Assembly: GCA_963709775.1 (NCBI GenBank)
Contig: CAVPXS010000007.1
Location: forward strand, 372,001 to 436,000
Reading direction: 5' to 3'
DNA: 64,000 bases
DNA from: Salinimicrobium sp963709775
GTDB lineage: Bacteria > Bacteroidota > Bacteroidia > Flavobacteriales > Flavobacteriaceae
Positions within the stretch are counted from its first letter, which is position 1. Every line of letters begins with the position of its first letter. The notes below the pieces were generated by a model, which did not search any database, was not told the DNA's origin, and worked only from the letters and a program-made list of their open reading frames with translations. Below, one piece after another: positions 28,260-37,833 of this stretch. A program made the position numbers and the translations under genes.

Positions 28260-30095
28260 ATGAAGAAAGGAATATTAGCACTGGCATTTTTTACATGCCT
28301 GGCAGTAACTGCCCAGAACAATACCTCGTATTGGCAACAGGAAGCCAATTATAAAATGGATGTTGACATGAATGTTGAGAATTTCCAGTACACGGGAGAC
28401 CAGGAACTGGAATATACCAACAATTCCCCCGACACTTTAAAAAGGGTTTTTTATCATCTTTTTTATAACGCTTTCCAACCGGGAAGTGAAATGGATGTGA
28501 GATCCCGCACAATTGCCGATGCAGATCCAAGAGTAGGAGATAGAATTTCCAAGCTTACCCCATCACAACAGGGATACCTGCGGGTAAATACCCTCACAAA
28601 AAATGGGAAATCTCTTGAATTTGAAGAAGTGGGAACTGTGCTTGAAGTAGAGTTGGATGAACCCATCCTGCCGGGAGAAACTGTTAATTTCTCAATGAAG
28701 TTTGCCGGACAGGTACCGGAACAAATTCGTCGTGCAGGAAGGAACAGCAGTGAAGGGGTAGCCCTGTCAATGACGCAATGGTTTCCAAAGATGGCCGAAT
28801 ATGATTTTGAAGGATGGCATGCCGATCCTTACATAGGCCGGGAATGGCACGGCGTATGGGGTGATTATGATGTAAAGCTTACCATAGATAAGGATTATAT
28901 TTTAGGAGCATCAGGATTACTTCAAAATGCTAATGAAATTGGGTATGGCTATGAAGACGAAGGTGTTAAGGTGAACAGAAAGAAAGGGAAGAAGCTTACC
29001 TGGCATTTTGTTGCTGAAGATGTTCACGACTTCGCCTGGGCAGCAGATCCCGAATATATTCACGATAAGAGAACTGCGCCTGATGGAACAGTGCTTCACT
29101 TTCTTTACAAGAACAATCCGGAAATCAAAGAAAACTGGAAAAACCTTCAGTCTAAGACCGAAGATTTACTCCTGTACTTCAATGAACATATTGGTCCTTA
29201 CCCATGGCCTCAATATTCTGTGATCCAGGGTGGTGATGGCGGTATGGAATACGCTATGTTAACCCTTATTACCGGCGAGAGAAACTTTGGAAGCCTTGTA
29301 GGAGTAACTGCCCATGAATTGGCTCACGCCTGGTTCCAGCACTTAATGGCTACAAATGAGAGCAAGCACGAGTGGATGGATGAAGGTTTTACCAGCTACA
29401 TTTCAGATCTTGCCATGAATGAAGTAATGGATCTTGGTCAGGAAAACCCTTTTTCAGGTTCTTACAGAAGCTATGACAGGCTTGCAAAGTCTGGTGTTGA
29501 ACAGCCTCAGTCCACCCACGCCGACAGGTATAATTATAATGCAGCCTATGGTGCTGCCGCTTATTCTAAAGGTTCTGTATTCCTTTCTCAGCTGGGATAC
29601 ATCATTGGAGAAGAAAACCTTCAGGAAACGCTTAAGAGATACTATGACGAGTGGAAGTTCAAGCATCCAACTCCAAATGATTTCATTAGAGTAGCCGAAA
29701 AAGTATCGGGAGCAGAACTTGACTGGTATTTGACCGATTGGACTCAAACCACCAATACCATAGATTACGGAATCCAGACTGTGGAAGAGACAGGAAATGA
29801 AACCCGCGTGATCCTTCAAAGGAATGGTGTTATGCCAATGCCGATAGAACTGAAGGTCACTTATAAGGATGGAACTTCAGAAGAAGTTTACATTCCTTTG
29901 CAGATGATGCGTTGGGAAAAACCAGGTTTTGAAGAGGAGCAAATTAAAGAAGATTGGGCATGGGCTTATCCTACCTATTCTTTTACTCTTAATAAACCAA
30001 AATCCCAGGTTTCTTCTATTGAGATCGATCCCGGTAAAATGATGGCCGATATCAACATGGATAACAATGTTTATCCTAAGGAAACACAGGAATAA
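28260..30095 (+). CDS. M1-family metallopeptidase
   Basis: A 611-residue secreted aminopeptidase-like enzyme with signal peptide (residues 1-18, ending TAQ). Zinc site HELAH at about 352-356 with the distal Glu in EWMDEGFTSY, spacing HExxHx(18)E as in gluzincins; the exopeptidase loop appears as GGMEYAM rather than the textbook GAMEN. Two accessory beta domains flank the catalytic domain. Presumably trims peptides in the periplasm together with the subtilase just upstream. A clear terminator follows. Confidence 0.94.
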   Translation: MKKGILALAFFTCLAVTAQNNTSYWQQEANYKMDVDMNVENFQYTGDQELEYTNNSPDTLKRVFYHLFYNAFQPGSEMDVRSRTIADADPRVGDRISKLTPSQQGYLRVNTLTKNGKSLEFEEVGTVLEVELDEPILPGETVNFSMKFAGQVPEQIRRAGRNSSEGVALSMTQWFPKMAEYDFEGWHADPYIGREWHGVWGDYDVKLTIDKDYILGASGLLQNANEIGYGYEDEGVKVNRKKGKKLTWHFVAEDVHDFAWAADPEYIHDKRTAPDGTVLHFLYKNNPEIKENWKNLQSKTEDLLLYFNEHIGPYPWPQYSVIQGGDGGMEYAMLTLITGERNFGSLVGVTAHELAHAWFQHLMATNESKHEWMDEGFTSYISDLAMNEVMDLGQENPFSGSYRSYDRLAKSGVEQPQSTHADRYNYNAAYGAAAYSKGSVFLSQLGYIIGEENLQETLKRYYDEWKFKHPTPNDFIRVAEKVSGAELDWYLTDWTQTTNTIDYGIQTVEETGNETRVILQRNGVMPMPIELKVTYKDGTSEEVYIPLQMMRWEKPGFEEEQIKEDWAWAYPTYSFTLNKPKSQVSSIEIDPGKMMADINMDNNVYPKETQE

Positions 30096-30115
30096 GTTCT
30101 AAAAATGACATTTTT

Positions 30116-30143
30116 AAGCCCCTTCTTTTGGAGGGGCTTTTTT
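30116..30143 (+). terminator. Rho-independent terminator after the M1 peptidase gene
   Basis: Stem AAGCCCCTTC (30116-30125), TTTT loop, GGAGGGGCTT (30130-30139) with one G-T pair, then a T-run. Confidence 0.88.
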
Positions 30144-30214
30144 ATTTGCTTCAGAATTGATCCACTTGCAGTAAATAATTACCAATCCTTATTTATAAAT
30201 GATAATTTTACCGC

Positions 30215-30613
30215 ATGGATGAAAGCTTCGGAAAGAAAGAAAAGCTCAAGAGCAAGATCGTTATCGACAGCTTATTTGCTGAAGGTAATTCTGTCAAGAA
30301 ATATCCTTTACGGCTCGTTTACCTTCCGCTGGAAAATTCTTCAGAAAATGTGAATAAAGTAGCGGTTTCAGTTCCTAAGAGAAGCTTTAAGCGCGCTGTT
30401 GACAGGATCAAATTAAAACGGCTCATGCGGGAGGCTTATAGAAAAAATAAGTATCTTGTTACCAATAATTTACACCAAAATTATGCATTGATGTTCATCT
30501 ATACCGGAAGGGATATCTGGAATTATGCCGAACTTTTTCGCAGCAGCGAAGAACTTCTTAAAAGATTTGTGGAGCAAGAAAAAATGAAGGACCATGAAAA
30601 AGACATTCTCTAA
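30215..30613 (+). CDS. rnpA: Ribonuclease P protein component
   Basis: Protein subunit of RNase P, which removes tRNA 5' leaders. It has 132 residues, with the RnpA fold and the basic RNA-binding helix RAVDRIKLKRLMREAYRKNK (the Bacteroidota variant of the RNR signature). N-terminal LKSKIVIDSLFAEG matches family strand 1. Start at the ATG of MDESFGKKEKL. The last 20 nt overlap the start of the S41 protease gene, so both are probably cotranscribed. It is not next to rpmH or dnaA, as is usual outside this phylum. Confidence 0.94.
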   Translation: MDESFGKKEKLKSKIVIDSLFAEGNSVKKYPLRLVYLPLENSSENVNKVAVSVPKRSFKRAVDRIKLKRLMREAYRKNKYLVTNNLHQNYALMFIYTGRDIWNYAELFRSSEELLKRFVEQEKMKDHEKDIL

Positions 30614-32228
30614 AATAGCAATTTTGGCAGCCATTCCCGTGCTGTTCTTTACCACGGTTAGTTACAAAGCAGATTTCTTTGAGATCGCCAAGCAGCTGGA
30701 GATCTTCACCACACTTTTCAAGGAACTCAACATGAATTATGTTGATGAAACCAATCCTGCCGGGCTCATGGACACGGCCATTAATGCCATGCTCGAAGAT
30801 CTCGATCCATATACGCATTACTGGAATGAACAGGAGGTGCAGGCGGCAAGGATAGATAACGCAGGCGAGTACACAGGCATAGGTGCAACCGTTGGAATAA
30901 TGGCCGATAAAATTGTCATTATAGAACCCTACAAAGATTATCCCGCAGATAAAGCCGGTTTAAAGGCCGGAGATGAAATAATAAAGATAGGGAACATTGC
31001 TGTGGCCGATTTTACCGAAGGTGCCGGAGAATTGCTGAAAGGTGCTCCAAACACCAGTGTAGAACTTATTTTTAAGCGGCGTGGGGAAACAAAGACCACA
31101 ACACTTACCCGTGGAGCCGTGGAGATCAAAGCAGTGCCTTATTCCAGGCTGCTCGAAGACAAAACAGGATATATTGTGCTCTCCCAGTTTAACCGAAATG
31201 CATCGGCCGAAACTGTAAAAGCCTTAAAAGAACTAAAAGAACAAGGCGCCGAAAAGATCATTCTTGACCTGCGCGGAAACCCGGGAGGATTACTTTCTGA
31301 AGCTATTAATGTCACTAACATTTTTGTGCCTGAAGGAGAATTGATCACCAGCACAAAATCGGCAGTTGAAAAGTATAATCAGAAGTTTTTAACAACGAGA
31401 AAGCCCATAGACACTGAGATTCCATTGACGGTGTTAATTAATGGCCGAAGTGCATCGGCCAGTGAAATTGTTGCAGGATCCCTTCAGGATCTCGACAGGG
31501 CAGTGGTTATTGGAGCCCGTAGCTTTGGAAAAGGTCTTGTACAAAGGCCTAAAGACCTTACTTATGGCACCCAGTTGAAGGTTACTATTTCCAGGTATTA
31601 CACGCCCAGTGGCCGTTGCATACAGGCATTGGATTACCGCCACCGGGACGAAGAAGGTAACGCTGTGAGGTTTAGCTCAAAGGACTATAATGAATTTAAA
31701 ACCCGAAACGGCCGAAAGGTTTATGACGGGGGTGGCATCTCTCCCGATGTGAAACTGGAAACTTCAGAATTTAGTGATATCACAAATGCATTGCTTCAGG
31801 AAAATGCCATTTTTGACTTCGCTACAAATTACTATTACACACATGAATTAGGTTCCCCGGAAGAATTTAGTTTCACAGAAAAAGATTATTCAGATTTTAA
31901 GAAGTTCCTTGAAACCAGCGGCTTCGAATATAAAACAGCGACAGAAAGAGAACTGGAAGATGTAGTTGCTGCTGCTCAAAAAGAAGGTTATCAACAGGAT
32001 CTTTCTAAAGATCTGAACGAGATACAACAGGTGATTTCAAGTTCAAAAGACAAAGCTCTTACCTCTAAAAAAGCTGAAATTATGAGCCTCCTGTCTGAAG
32101 AGATCATCAAGAGGTATTTTTACAAGGAAGGACTCTATGATTATTACGTAAAGAATAATCCTGAAATAATTGAAGCCAGGCAGATTTTGAACGATCAGGC
32201 GCGTTACCGCAATATCCTGAAAGGCTAA
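30594..32228 (+). CDS. S41-family C-terminal processing peptidase (CtpA/Prc-like)
   Basis: A 544-residue periplasmic protease with N-terminal signal (about 1-24), helical cap, PDZ domain (TGIGATVGIMADKIVIIEP to about 185), protease core with Ser in GRSASASEI and Lys in SFGKGLVQ (Ser-Lys dyad), and a C-terminal helical extension. Members trim C-termini of exported proteins and regulate peptidoglycan hydrolases. The start overlaps rnpA by 20 nt; the stop overlaps the convergent acetyltransferase gene by 4 nt. Confidence 0.95.
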   Translation: MKKTFSKIAILAAIPVLFFTTVSYKADFFEIAKQLEIFTTLFKELNMNYVDETNPAGLMDTAINAMLEDLDPYTHYWNEQEVQAARIDNAGEYTGIGATVGIMADKIVIIEPYKDYPADKAGLKAGDEIIKIGNIAVADFTEGAGELLKGAPNTSVELIFKRRGETKTTTLTRGAVEIKAVPYSRLLEDKTGYIVLSQFNRNASAETVKALKELKEQGAEKIILDLRGNPGGLLSEAINVTNIFVPEGELITSTKSAVEKYNQKFLTTRKPIDTEIPLTVLINGRSASASEIVAGSLQDLDRAVVIGARSFGKGLVQRPKDLTYGTQLKVTISRYYTPSGRCIQALDYRHRDEEGNAVRFSSKDYNEFKTRNGRKVYDGGGISPDVKLETSEFSDITNALLQENAIFDFATNYYYTHELGSPEEFSFTEKDYSDFKKFLETSGFEYKTATERELEDVVAAAQKEGYQQDLSKDLNEIQQVISSSKDKALTSKKAEIMSLLSEEIIKRYFYKEGLYDYYVKNNPEIIEARQILNDQARYRNILKG

Positions 32229-32665
32229 TCTTTTACCATACCAATGTGTGGTATTCCATCTTCAAGGTATCCTTCTCCAACTTGTTTAAAGCCATGGCTT
32301 TCGTAAAATTTGGTGAGATAGGTTTGTGCAGATAATTTGATCTTTTTGGTATCAAATTTCTCTTCTACAGCTTTTATGGAAGCTTTTAATATTTCATGTC
32401 CGTAACTTTTCTTCCTGTGTCCTTCCTTAACCACAACCCGGCCAATAGCTGCCTGGCTAAAGTAAATTCCCGGTGGAAAAATACGCGTATAAGCCACTAG
32501 TTCCTCACCTTCAAAACCGAGTATGTGCAGCGCTTTTTCGTCCTTACCATCTATGTCCTGGTAAACGCAATCCTGTTCTACCACAAAGACTTCGGCCCGA
32601 AGCTGCAAAACTTTGTACAATTCATGAAGACTTAACTCTTCAAAAGTGAGGATTTTTATCTCCAT
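32225..32665 (-). CDS. GNAT N-acetyltransferase, ElaA-like
   Basis: A 146-residue single-domain acetyl-CoA-dependent acetyltransferase. The family opening LRAEVFVVEQDCVYQDIDGKDE is that of ElaA proteins; the acetyl-CoA loop reads GRVVVKEGHRKKSYGHEI (R/Q-x-x-G-x-G/A is degenerate here, with S-Y-G). Substrate unknown. It overlaps rpiB by one base, so the two are cotranscribed. The gene is convergent with the S41 protease gene. Confidence 0.88.
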   Translation of the reverse strand: MEIKILTFEELSLHELYKVLQLRAEVFVVEQDCVYQDIDGKDEKALHILGFEGEELVAYTRIFPPGIYFSQAAIGRVVVKEGHRKKSYGHEILKASIKAVEEKFDTKKIKLSAQTYLTKFYESHGFKQVGEGYLEDGIPHIGMVKD

Positions 32666-33096
32666 TATTTACAGGAAATTTTTTCCACACGGCGATTATG
32701 ACGACCACCTGCAAATTCGGTATCAAGAAATACCTCTACCATTTCTACAGCCTGTTCCTTAGAAGTAAAGCGTGCAGGAATACTCAATACATTAGCATCA
32801 TTGTGCTCTCTTGCCAGGGAGGCAATCTCTTTGGTCCAGCAAAGTGCAGAACGTATAGCCTGATGTTTATTTGCAGTCATGTTAGCACCATTACCGCTAC
32901 CGCAAATAATTATTCCAAGATCGGCTTTTTTGTCTTCCACATCCTGTGCAACGGGATGAACAAAATCTGGATAATCCACACTGTCTTCACTGTCGGTTCC
33001 ATGATTGACAACTTCGATATTCCTGGATTTCAGATAATCGATAACCGCAAATTTGTATGAGGTTCCTGCGTGATCATTTCCAATAGATATTTTCAT
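32665..33096 (-). CDS. rpiB: Ribose-5-phosphate isomerase B
   Basis: Interconverts ribose-5-phosphate and ribulose-5-phosphate in the pentose phosphate pathway. The 143 residues include GNDHAG (phosphate/substrate loop), the active-site Cys loop ICGSGNGANMTANK, and REHNDANVLSIPAR with the conserved His and Arg. Usual length. A TACCTTTG -7 element lies upstream at 33118-33125. It points leftward, away from the AT-rich non-coding region that follows. Confidence 0.96.
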   Translation of the reverse strand: MKISIGNDHAGTSYKFAVIDYLKSRNIEVVNHGTDSEDSVDYPDFVHPVAQDVEDKKADLGIIICGSGNGANMTANKHQAIRSALCWTKEIASLAREHNDANVLSIPARFTSKEQAVEMVEVFLDTEFAGGRHNRRVEKISCK

Positions 33097-33117
33097 GAGA
33101 TAGGGTTTAATGGGCTA

Positions 33118-33125
33118 CAAAGGTA
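33118..33125 (-). promoter_or_regulatory. -7 element (TACCTTTG) of rpiB
   Basis: Exact TAnnTTTG match on the minus strand, 22 nt before the rpiB ATG; the predicted start of transcription is near 33110. Confidence 0.5.
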
Positions 33126-33616
33126 GAAATTTAGGTTATCAACTTCTATTTTGGCGTTTGTTAATTAAATGTTACAATACCTTTAAAATAAAGGCTTTAT
33201 AAAAGTTCATAATTTGTTAATAATTGAAAGTGAAAAAAGCAAAAGGAAATTTGGTAATGTGCCGGGAAAACCCAATATGAAAGAATCTGCGACAATAAGA
33301 AATTTTAAACCCACAATTTTCCGGTAAGTTTTCAGCACCAATTTTTCAGTTCTACACATTAAATAATCATTAAGTTATTAAAACTCGCTATTCACATTTC
33401 ATTATGAACAGTTGTTAAGAAAAACTAAACTTACAATAGAAATCAGGAGCTTAGGATCGTCTGCTGCTGTTGATAAGTTGTTACCTCAATACTTCTAACC
33501 AGTTTTCCAAAAAAGTTTCAGAAAAGTTATTGTACATATCAACAGACTATAATACACCAACATTTTAATTTTTTAAAAAAGAAAGAAAAAGGAATATATA
33601 ATATAACTGTTGACAA
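33126..33616. other. AT-rich non-coding region with DnaA-box-like motifs, candidate oriC
   Basis: About 490 nt with no gene on either strand. Motifs within one or two bases of TTATNCACA (either strand): TTATCAACT 33136-33144, TTCTACACA 33350-33358, CTATTCACA 33388-33396, TGTTGATAA 33468-33476, ATATCAACA 33536-33544, TGTTGACAA 33608-33616. An A/T-only or nearly A/T stretch at 33560-33606 could be the unwinding element. rpiB leaves to the left and rnr to the right. There is no dnaA here, and none of the boxes is a perfect consensus, so this is a candidate only. Confidence 0.35.
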
Positions 33617-33860
33617 CTAAACGATCTTTAAGTGGAGCTGGGTTGTCATTAAAACTGTCGAGGATTTCCTGTGCCTTACTTAGATCCAGGTGGTGAACTT
33701 TTAGATGTATCCCGCCCAGGGCATTGGAATAAAAGGGAAAGACCCCTACCATAGTTTCATTCTGGAAAAAACACTGAATTCCTTCCCGTTCCAGGATGAG
33801 CTTTAAAACCTGGTATTCATGAGGATAAGTAAAAACGGCAAGGGTTATAAATTTTTCCAT
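33617..33860 (-). CDS. DUF2007 family protein (putative signal-transducing protein), probable frameshift at its C-terminus
   Basis: A small soluble protein, about 80 residues if corrected. It matches the DUF2007 pattern (LILEREGIQCFFQNE ... YSNALGGIHLKVHHLDLSKAQEIL). As read, the frame runs on to 33573 with an odd hydrophobic tail (VVNSYIIYSFFFLF, 95 residues in all). Removing one A from the AAA at 33627-33629 gives APLKIV and a stop at 33617-33619, the ending I remember from relatives. I therefore give the corrected extent. The function is unknown; the fold resembles that of PII-like small regulators in name only. Confidence 0.8.
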
Positions 33861-33892
33861 AGCAAAAGAATTGCTACTAAATATACGACATT

Positions 33893-34036
33893 CTAATCTT
33901 GAAAAGAAGATGTATCGGCAGGGAGTAAGGTAGAATGAGGATGGTTAAGGGTGTGATTGATAGAGGCTACAAAAGTTAGAACCCCAATGACGAAGATTAG
34001 AATAAAAATGATGATTATACTATTTGGTTTTCTCAT
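33893..34036 (-). CDS. Possible 47-residue single-pass membrane protein
   Basis: Short open frame starting at ATG 34034-34036 and ending with TAG at 33893-33895. It opens with a basic MRKPNS, followed by one strongly hydrophobic segment (IIIIFILIFVIGVLTFVA, residues 7-24) and a polar tail rich in His, Ser and Thr. The positive-inside start and clean membrane helix favour a real small protein; I know no family. It is the only coding candidate in the 367-nt gap between the DUF2007 gene and rnr; the remainder of that gap (34037-34227) is AT-rich with no clear promoter. Confidence 0.4.
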   Translation of the reverse strand: MRKPNSIIIIFILIFVIGVLTFVASINHTLNHPHSTLLPADTSSFQD

Positions 34037-34227
34037 TTCAAGAAGGATATAGAAAACTGCGGGGAACAGTCAAATTTAATACTTTTTTAAGAATTCAGCT
34101 CTTTTTTGTTAATATTTCATATTAAATAAAGATCATCTTTTAACTAAGAGAAGGTAAAAACCGGAAATTCCTGTAATTTCAGGTAGATGTAAATTATAAG
34201 ACTTAATTTTATAGCTTAATTTTAGAA

Positions 34228-36433
34228 ATGAGTAAAAAGAATAAAAAGAACAAATCAACCAATTCCGAAAGTTTTACACAGAATATCCTTGGTATTATGC
34301 GCAAGGAATCGGGAAAGGATTTTAATTATAAACAAATTGCTGCAAAAATGGGAGTGGATGATCCCAGCAGCAGAAACAAGATCATTCGAACTTTATCCCA
34401 ACTTGCTGCCAAAAAGAAGATTGAAGAGGTTGACAGAGGCAGGTTTCGTCTGAACGCCGGAGTAGATTATTACCACGGAATTTTAGATATGACCGCTAAG
34501 GGTAGTGGTTACGTTGTAGTTGAAGAATTAAATGAAGATGTTTTTATCCCTTCCAATAATATCAATAAAGCATTTGACGGTGACGAAGTTGAAATTTACG
34601 TTTACAAACGTCGTCGCAACAAAAAATCTGAAGGTGAGATAACCAAGATCCTTAACCGTAAAGAAAACTCAGTTTGTTGGAGTTTTACAACTTCAGGAGA
34701 ACTTTGGTTTTGTTGCCATCCAGGATGGAAAAATGTACACCGATATTTTTGTACAGAAGAATAAGATCGGGGAAGCTAAAGATGGCGATAAGGTTATTGT
34801 GGAAATGGAAGAATGGCCAGAAAAGGCAGATTCGCCTTTTGGTCAGATTATTCAGGTTCTTGGGAAACCCGGAGAACATGATACCGAGATCCATTCAATT
34901 TTAGCCCAGTACGGGTTGCCGCATGAATTTCCGCAGGAAGTAGAGAATTTTGCACAGGGAATTGATACCAGCATTCAGGAGGAAGAAATCAAGAACAGGA
35001 GGGATATGCGTGATGTATTGACCTTCACTATTGATCCTAAAGATGCCAAGGATTTTGATGATGCTTTAAGTTTTAGGGAACTGGAAAACGGGAATTTCGA
35101 AATTGGAATTCACATTGCAGATGTTTCCCATTATGTGAAGCCGGGAACTATTCTTGACGAGGAAGCTTTTAACCGTGCAACTTCGGTTTATCTCGTGGAC
35201 CGGGTCGTTCCAATGTTACCTGAAATTCTTTCGAACAACGCATGTTCCCTTCGTCCCAACGAAGAGAAATATACATTTTCAGCAGTTTTTGAAATGACTT
35301 CACAGGGAATTGTTAAAGATCAATGGTTTGGGAGAACGGTCACCTATTCCGATGCACGTTTTGCTTATGAAGAAGCACAATACATCATTGAAACTACTGG
35401 TGGCGATATTCCTGAAGATATTTCTATTACCGGGGAAAGCTACAGCACAGATGATGCAATTGTCACTGCCATTCTCAAGATGAACCAGATCGCTGAAACA
35501 ATGCGGAAAAAGAGAATGAAGGAAGGAGCAATTTCCTTTGACAAGGTAGAGGTGAAGTTCGAGCTTGATGAGAAGAATGAACCGATAGGTGTTTTCTTTA
35601 AAACTTCGAAGGAAGCCAACAAGCTTATTGAAGAATTCATGTTACTGGCTAATAAAAAAGTAGCCGAATTCATTGGAAAACAAAAACCTAAAAAGACCTT
35701 TGTTTACCGTTGCCACGATGAGCCCGATACCGAGAAACTGAATGCTTTACAGTCTCTTGTGAGCAAATTTGGACATAAGTTAAACCTAAAAGATCAAAAG
35801 CAAATCTCTCAATCCCTCAATAACTTATTGAGCGATGTTCAGGGAAAAAAGGAACAGAATCTTATTGATACCCTTACCATAAGAACAATGAGTAAGGCCT
35901 ATTACAGCACAGAAAATATTGGTCACTACGGGCTTGCCTTTAGTTACTATTCTCATTTTACCTCTCCAATTAGGAGGTATCCCGATGTTATGGTGCACAG
36001 GTTACTTCAACACTATCTCGATCAGGGGAAATCTGCTCAGGAGGAAGAATATGAATCTAAATGTCAGCATAGCAGTAACATGGAAGGCCTGGCAACCAGT
36101 GCCGAACGGGATTCCATCAAGTACATGCAAATTAAATTTATGCAGGAGCACAATGATGAACAATTCCTTGGCGTTATTTCGGGTGTTACCGAATGGGGGA
36201 TCTATGTCGAGATCATCGAAAATAAGTGTGAAGGCATGGTTAGATTGCGTGACATAAGGGAAGATCATTTTGATTTTGACCCAGATCAATACGCGATTAT
36301 TGGCCGCAAGACCAAAAAGGTCTACCAGTTAGGGGACGAAGTTTATGTCAAAGTTAAAAACGCCGATCTTGTAAAAAGGCATTTGGACTTTAAATTAATT
36401 GGAAGTAAAGATGAAGTTGAAAATCAAAATTAG
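34228..36433 (+). CDS. rnr: Ribonuclease R (one frameshift)
   Basis: Processive 3'-5' exoribonuclease that degrades structured RNA. Two frames give one protein of about 734 residues: an N-terminal winged-helix/OB region (NILGIMRKESGKDFNYKQIA, IIRTLSQLAAKKKIEEV), cold-shock domains, the RNB catalytic domain with TIDPKDAKDFDDALSF (Asp cluster binding Mg2+), HIADVSHYV, and SPIRRYPDVMVHRLL, and a C-terminal S1 domain (GVISGVTEWGIYVEI). The frame breaks around 34659-34666, in CGTAAAGAAAACTC; one surplus base there gives the expected TQFVGVLQLQENFGF. Since every catalytic motif is intact and the gene is conserved, sequence error is likely. Confidence 0.93.
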
Positions 36434-37094
36434 CACAACTATTTTCTCATGTTTATTGTTCTTTTTTGCCATTTCTGCCACCGCGCAGGATGTAAAGGAG
36501 AATCTTGGAAGTTTTTCTGAAGTAAAAACTTTTAATGCTGTTGAAGTCGAAATATTACCTTCTGAAGAAAACCGGATTGTAATCACCGGGCACAGTAAAA
36601 ATGATGTCAAATATGAGATTGTTGAAGACCGCCTTGAAATAAGGCTTTCTCTGGATAACATTTGGTCAAAGAACAATACCCGCATTACCCTTTATACCAG
36701 TGATCTCAAAACGATTGATGCTAATGAAGGTTCATTAGTTGAGATTTCAGATGAATTAAGAGGGGAAGAATTGACTTTTAGGGTTCAGGAAGGTGCAGTA
36801 ATAGAAGGTAAGGTAAAAGGCCGTAAAATCAATTCTAAATCAATTTCTGGCGGAAGAATTACCCTCAAAGGTGAAGCTGAAGAGCAAGAGGTAGAAACCA
36901 ATACGGGTGGTCAATACCTGGGAAAAAATCTTCGTACGCAAAGAACCGATGTTACTGCCGGTACCGCAGGTAGGGCAGAGATCCATGCAAAAGATTATGT
37001 AAAGGCCACCGCCAAACTTGGTGGGACCGTAGAGATCTTTGGAAGACCGGGGGAAGTAGATAAAAAGACCACCCTGGGCGGAAAAATCATATAA
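36411..37094 (+). CDS. Head GIN domain (DUF2807) secreted protein
   Basis: The protein has 227 residues from the ATG at 36411 (an upstream TTG at 36399 is in frame but less likely). Signal peptide of about 24 residues ending ATAQ, then a right-handed beta-solenoid-like domain with repeated short strands (TFNAVEVEILPSEENRIVITG, SGGRITLKGEAEEQEV). This family is common in Bacteroidota and probably located in the periplasm or on the surface; its function is unknown. The first 23 nt overlap the end of rnr. Confidence 0.86.
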   Translation: MKLKIKISTTIFSCLLFFFAISATAQDVKENLGSFSEVKTFNAVEVEILPSEENRIVITGHSKNDVKYEIVEDRLEIRLSLDNIWSKNNTRITLYTSDLKTIDANEGSLVEISDELRGEELTFRVQEGAVIEGKVKGRKINSKSISGGRITLKGEAEEQEVETNTGGQYLGKNLRTQRTDVTAGTAGRAEIHAKDYVKATAKLGGTVEIFGRPGEVDKKTTLGGKII

Positions 37095-37108
37095 GTAAAG
37101 TAAAATCC

Positions 37109-37116
37109 TATATTTG
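37109..37116 (+). promoter_or_regulatory. -7 element (TATATTTG) before the LysE-family gene
   Basis: Exact consensus match 18 nt before the ATG at 37135; no clear -33 element. Confidence 0.5.
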
Positions 37117-37134
37117 TGAAACTAAATGAGCTGA

Positions 37135-37833
37135 ATGTTTCAGGATATACTGGCTGCAATACCTTTAGGATTTTTTCTTGCATTTTTACTGGGACCGGTA
37201 TTCTTCGTGCTCCTGGAAACTGCTGCTATAAAAGGGTTTAGAGCTGCAATTTCATTCGATCTCGGGGTCATTTTTGCCGATATTATTTTCCTGCTAATTG
37301 CATATTTAAGTACCACAAAACTATTGAACCGGATCAAGGATGATCCGGCTCTTTTTGTTTTTGGAGGAGGCATTCTTATGACCTATGGGATCATTCAGTT
37401 TGTTCAAAACCGAAAAGTTCTGGAACACGAGGAAGTTCCGGAAATTCAAAAATTGAATAAAAGGGACTATTTGGGCCTTGCTGCCAAAGGCTTTCTACTC
37501 AACTTTATCAATATTGGGGTTTTAGGTTTCTGGTTAGGTCTTATTATTATTTTCGGACCAAGAATGGAAATGGAAACCGACCGTATGACGGTATTTTTTG
37601 GTACCATCCTGGGAACTTATTTACTAGTTGACATTTTTAAGATCCTTGCCGCAAAAAAACTCAATCGAAAACTTACTCCCACCCGAATCTACAATGTCAA
37701 AAAGATAATCAGTATTATTCTCGTAATATTTGGAGTCTTTTTAGTCGCCCAGGGCTTGGTTCCGCAGGAATTGAACCAGATCCAGGACCAGATCGATAAC
37801 ATTACTCCCGAATCGGCTGCATATCTTAAGTAA
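37135..37833 (+). CDS. LysE-family amino-acid/metabolite exporter
   Basis: A 232-residue inner-membrane protein with six predicted helices. The first is the family hallmark (AAIPLGFFLAFLLGPVFFVLLETA, including the GPV/F motif), then GFRAAISFDLGVIFADIIFL. Members export amino acids or act as small-molecule effluxers; the substrate is not known. It is transcribed from its own -7 element. Confidence 0.88.
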   Translation: MFQDILAAIPLGFFLAFLLGPVFFVLLETAAIKGFRAAISFDLGVIFADIIFLLIAYLSTTKLLNRIKDDPALFVFGGGILMTYGIIQFVQNRKVLEHEEVPEIQKLNKRDYLGLAAKGFLLNFINIGVLGFWLGLIIIFGPRMEMETDRMTVFFGTILGTYLLVDIFKILAAKKLNRKLTPTRIYNVKKIISIILVIFGVFLVAQGLVPQELNQIQDQIDNITPESAAYLK

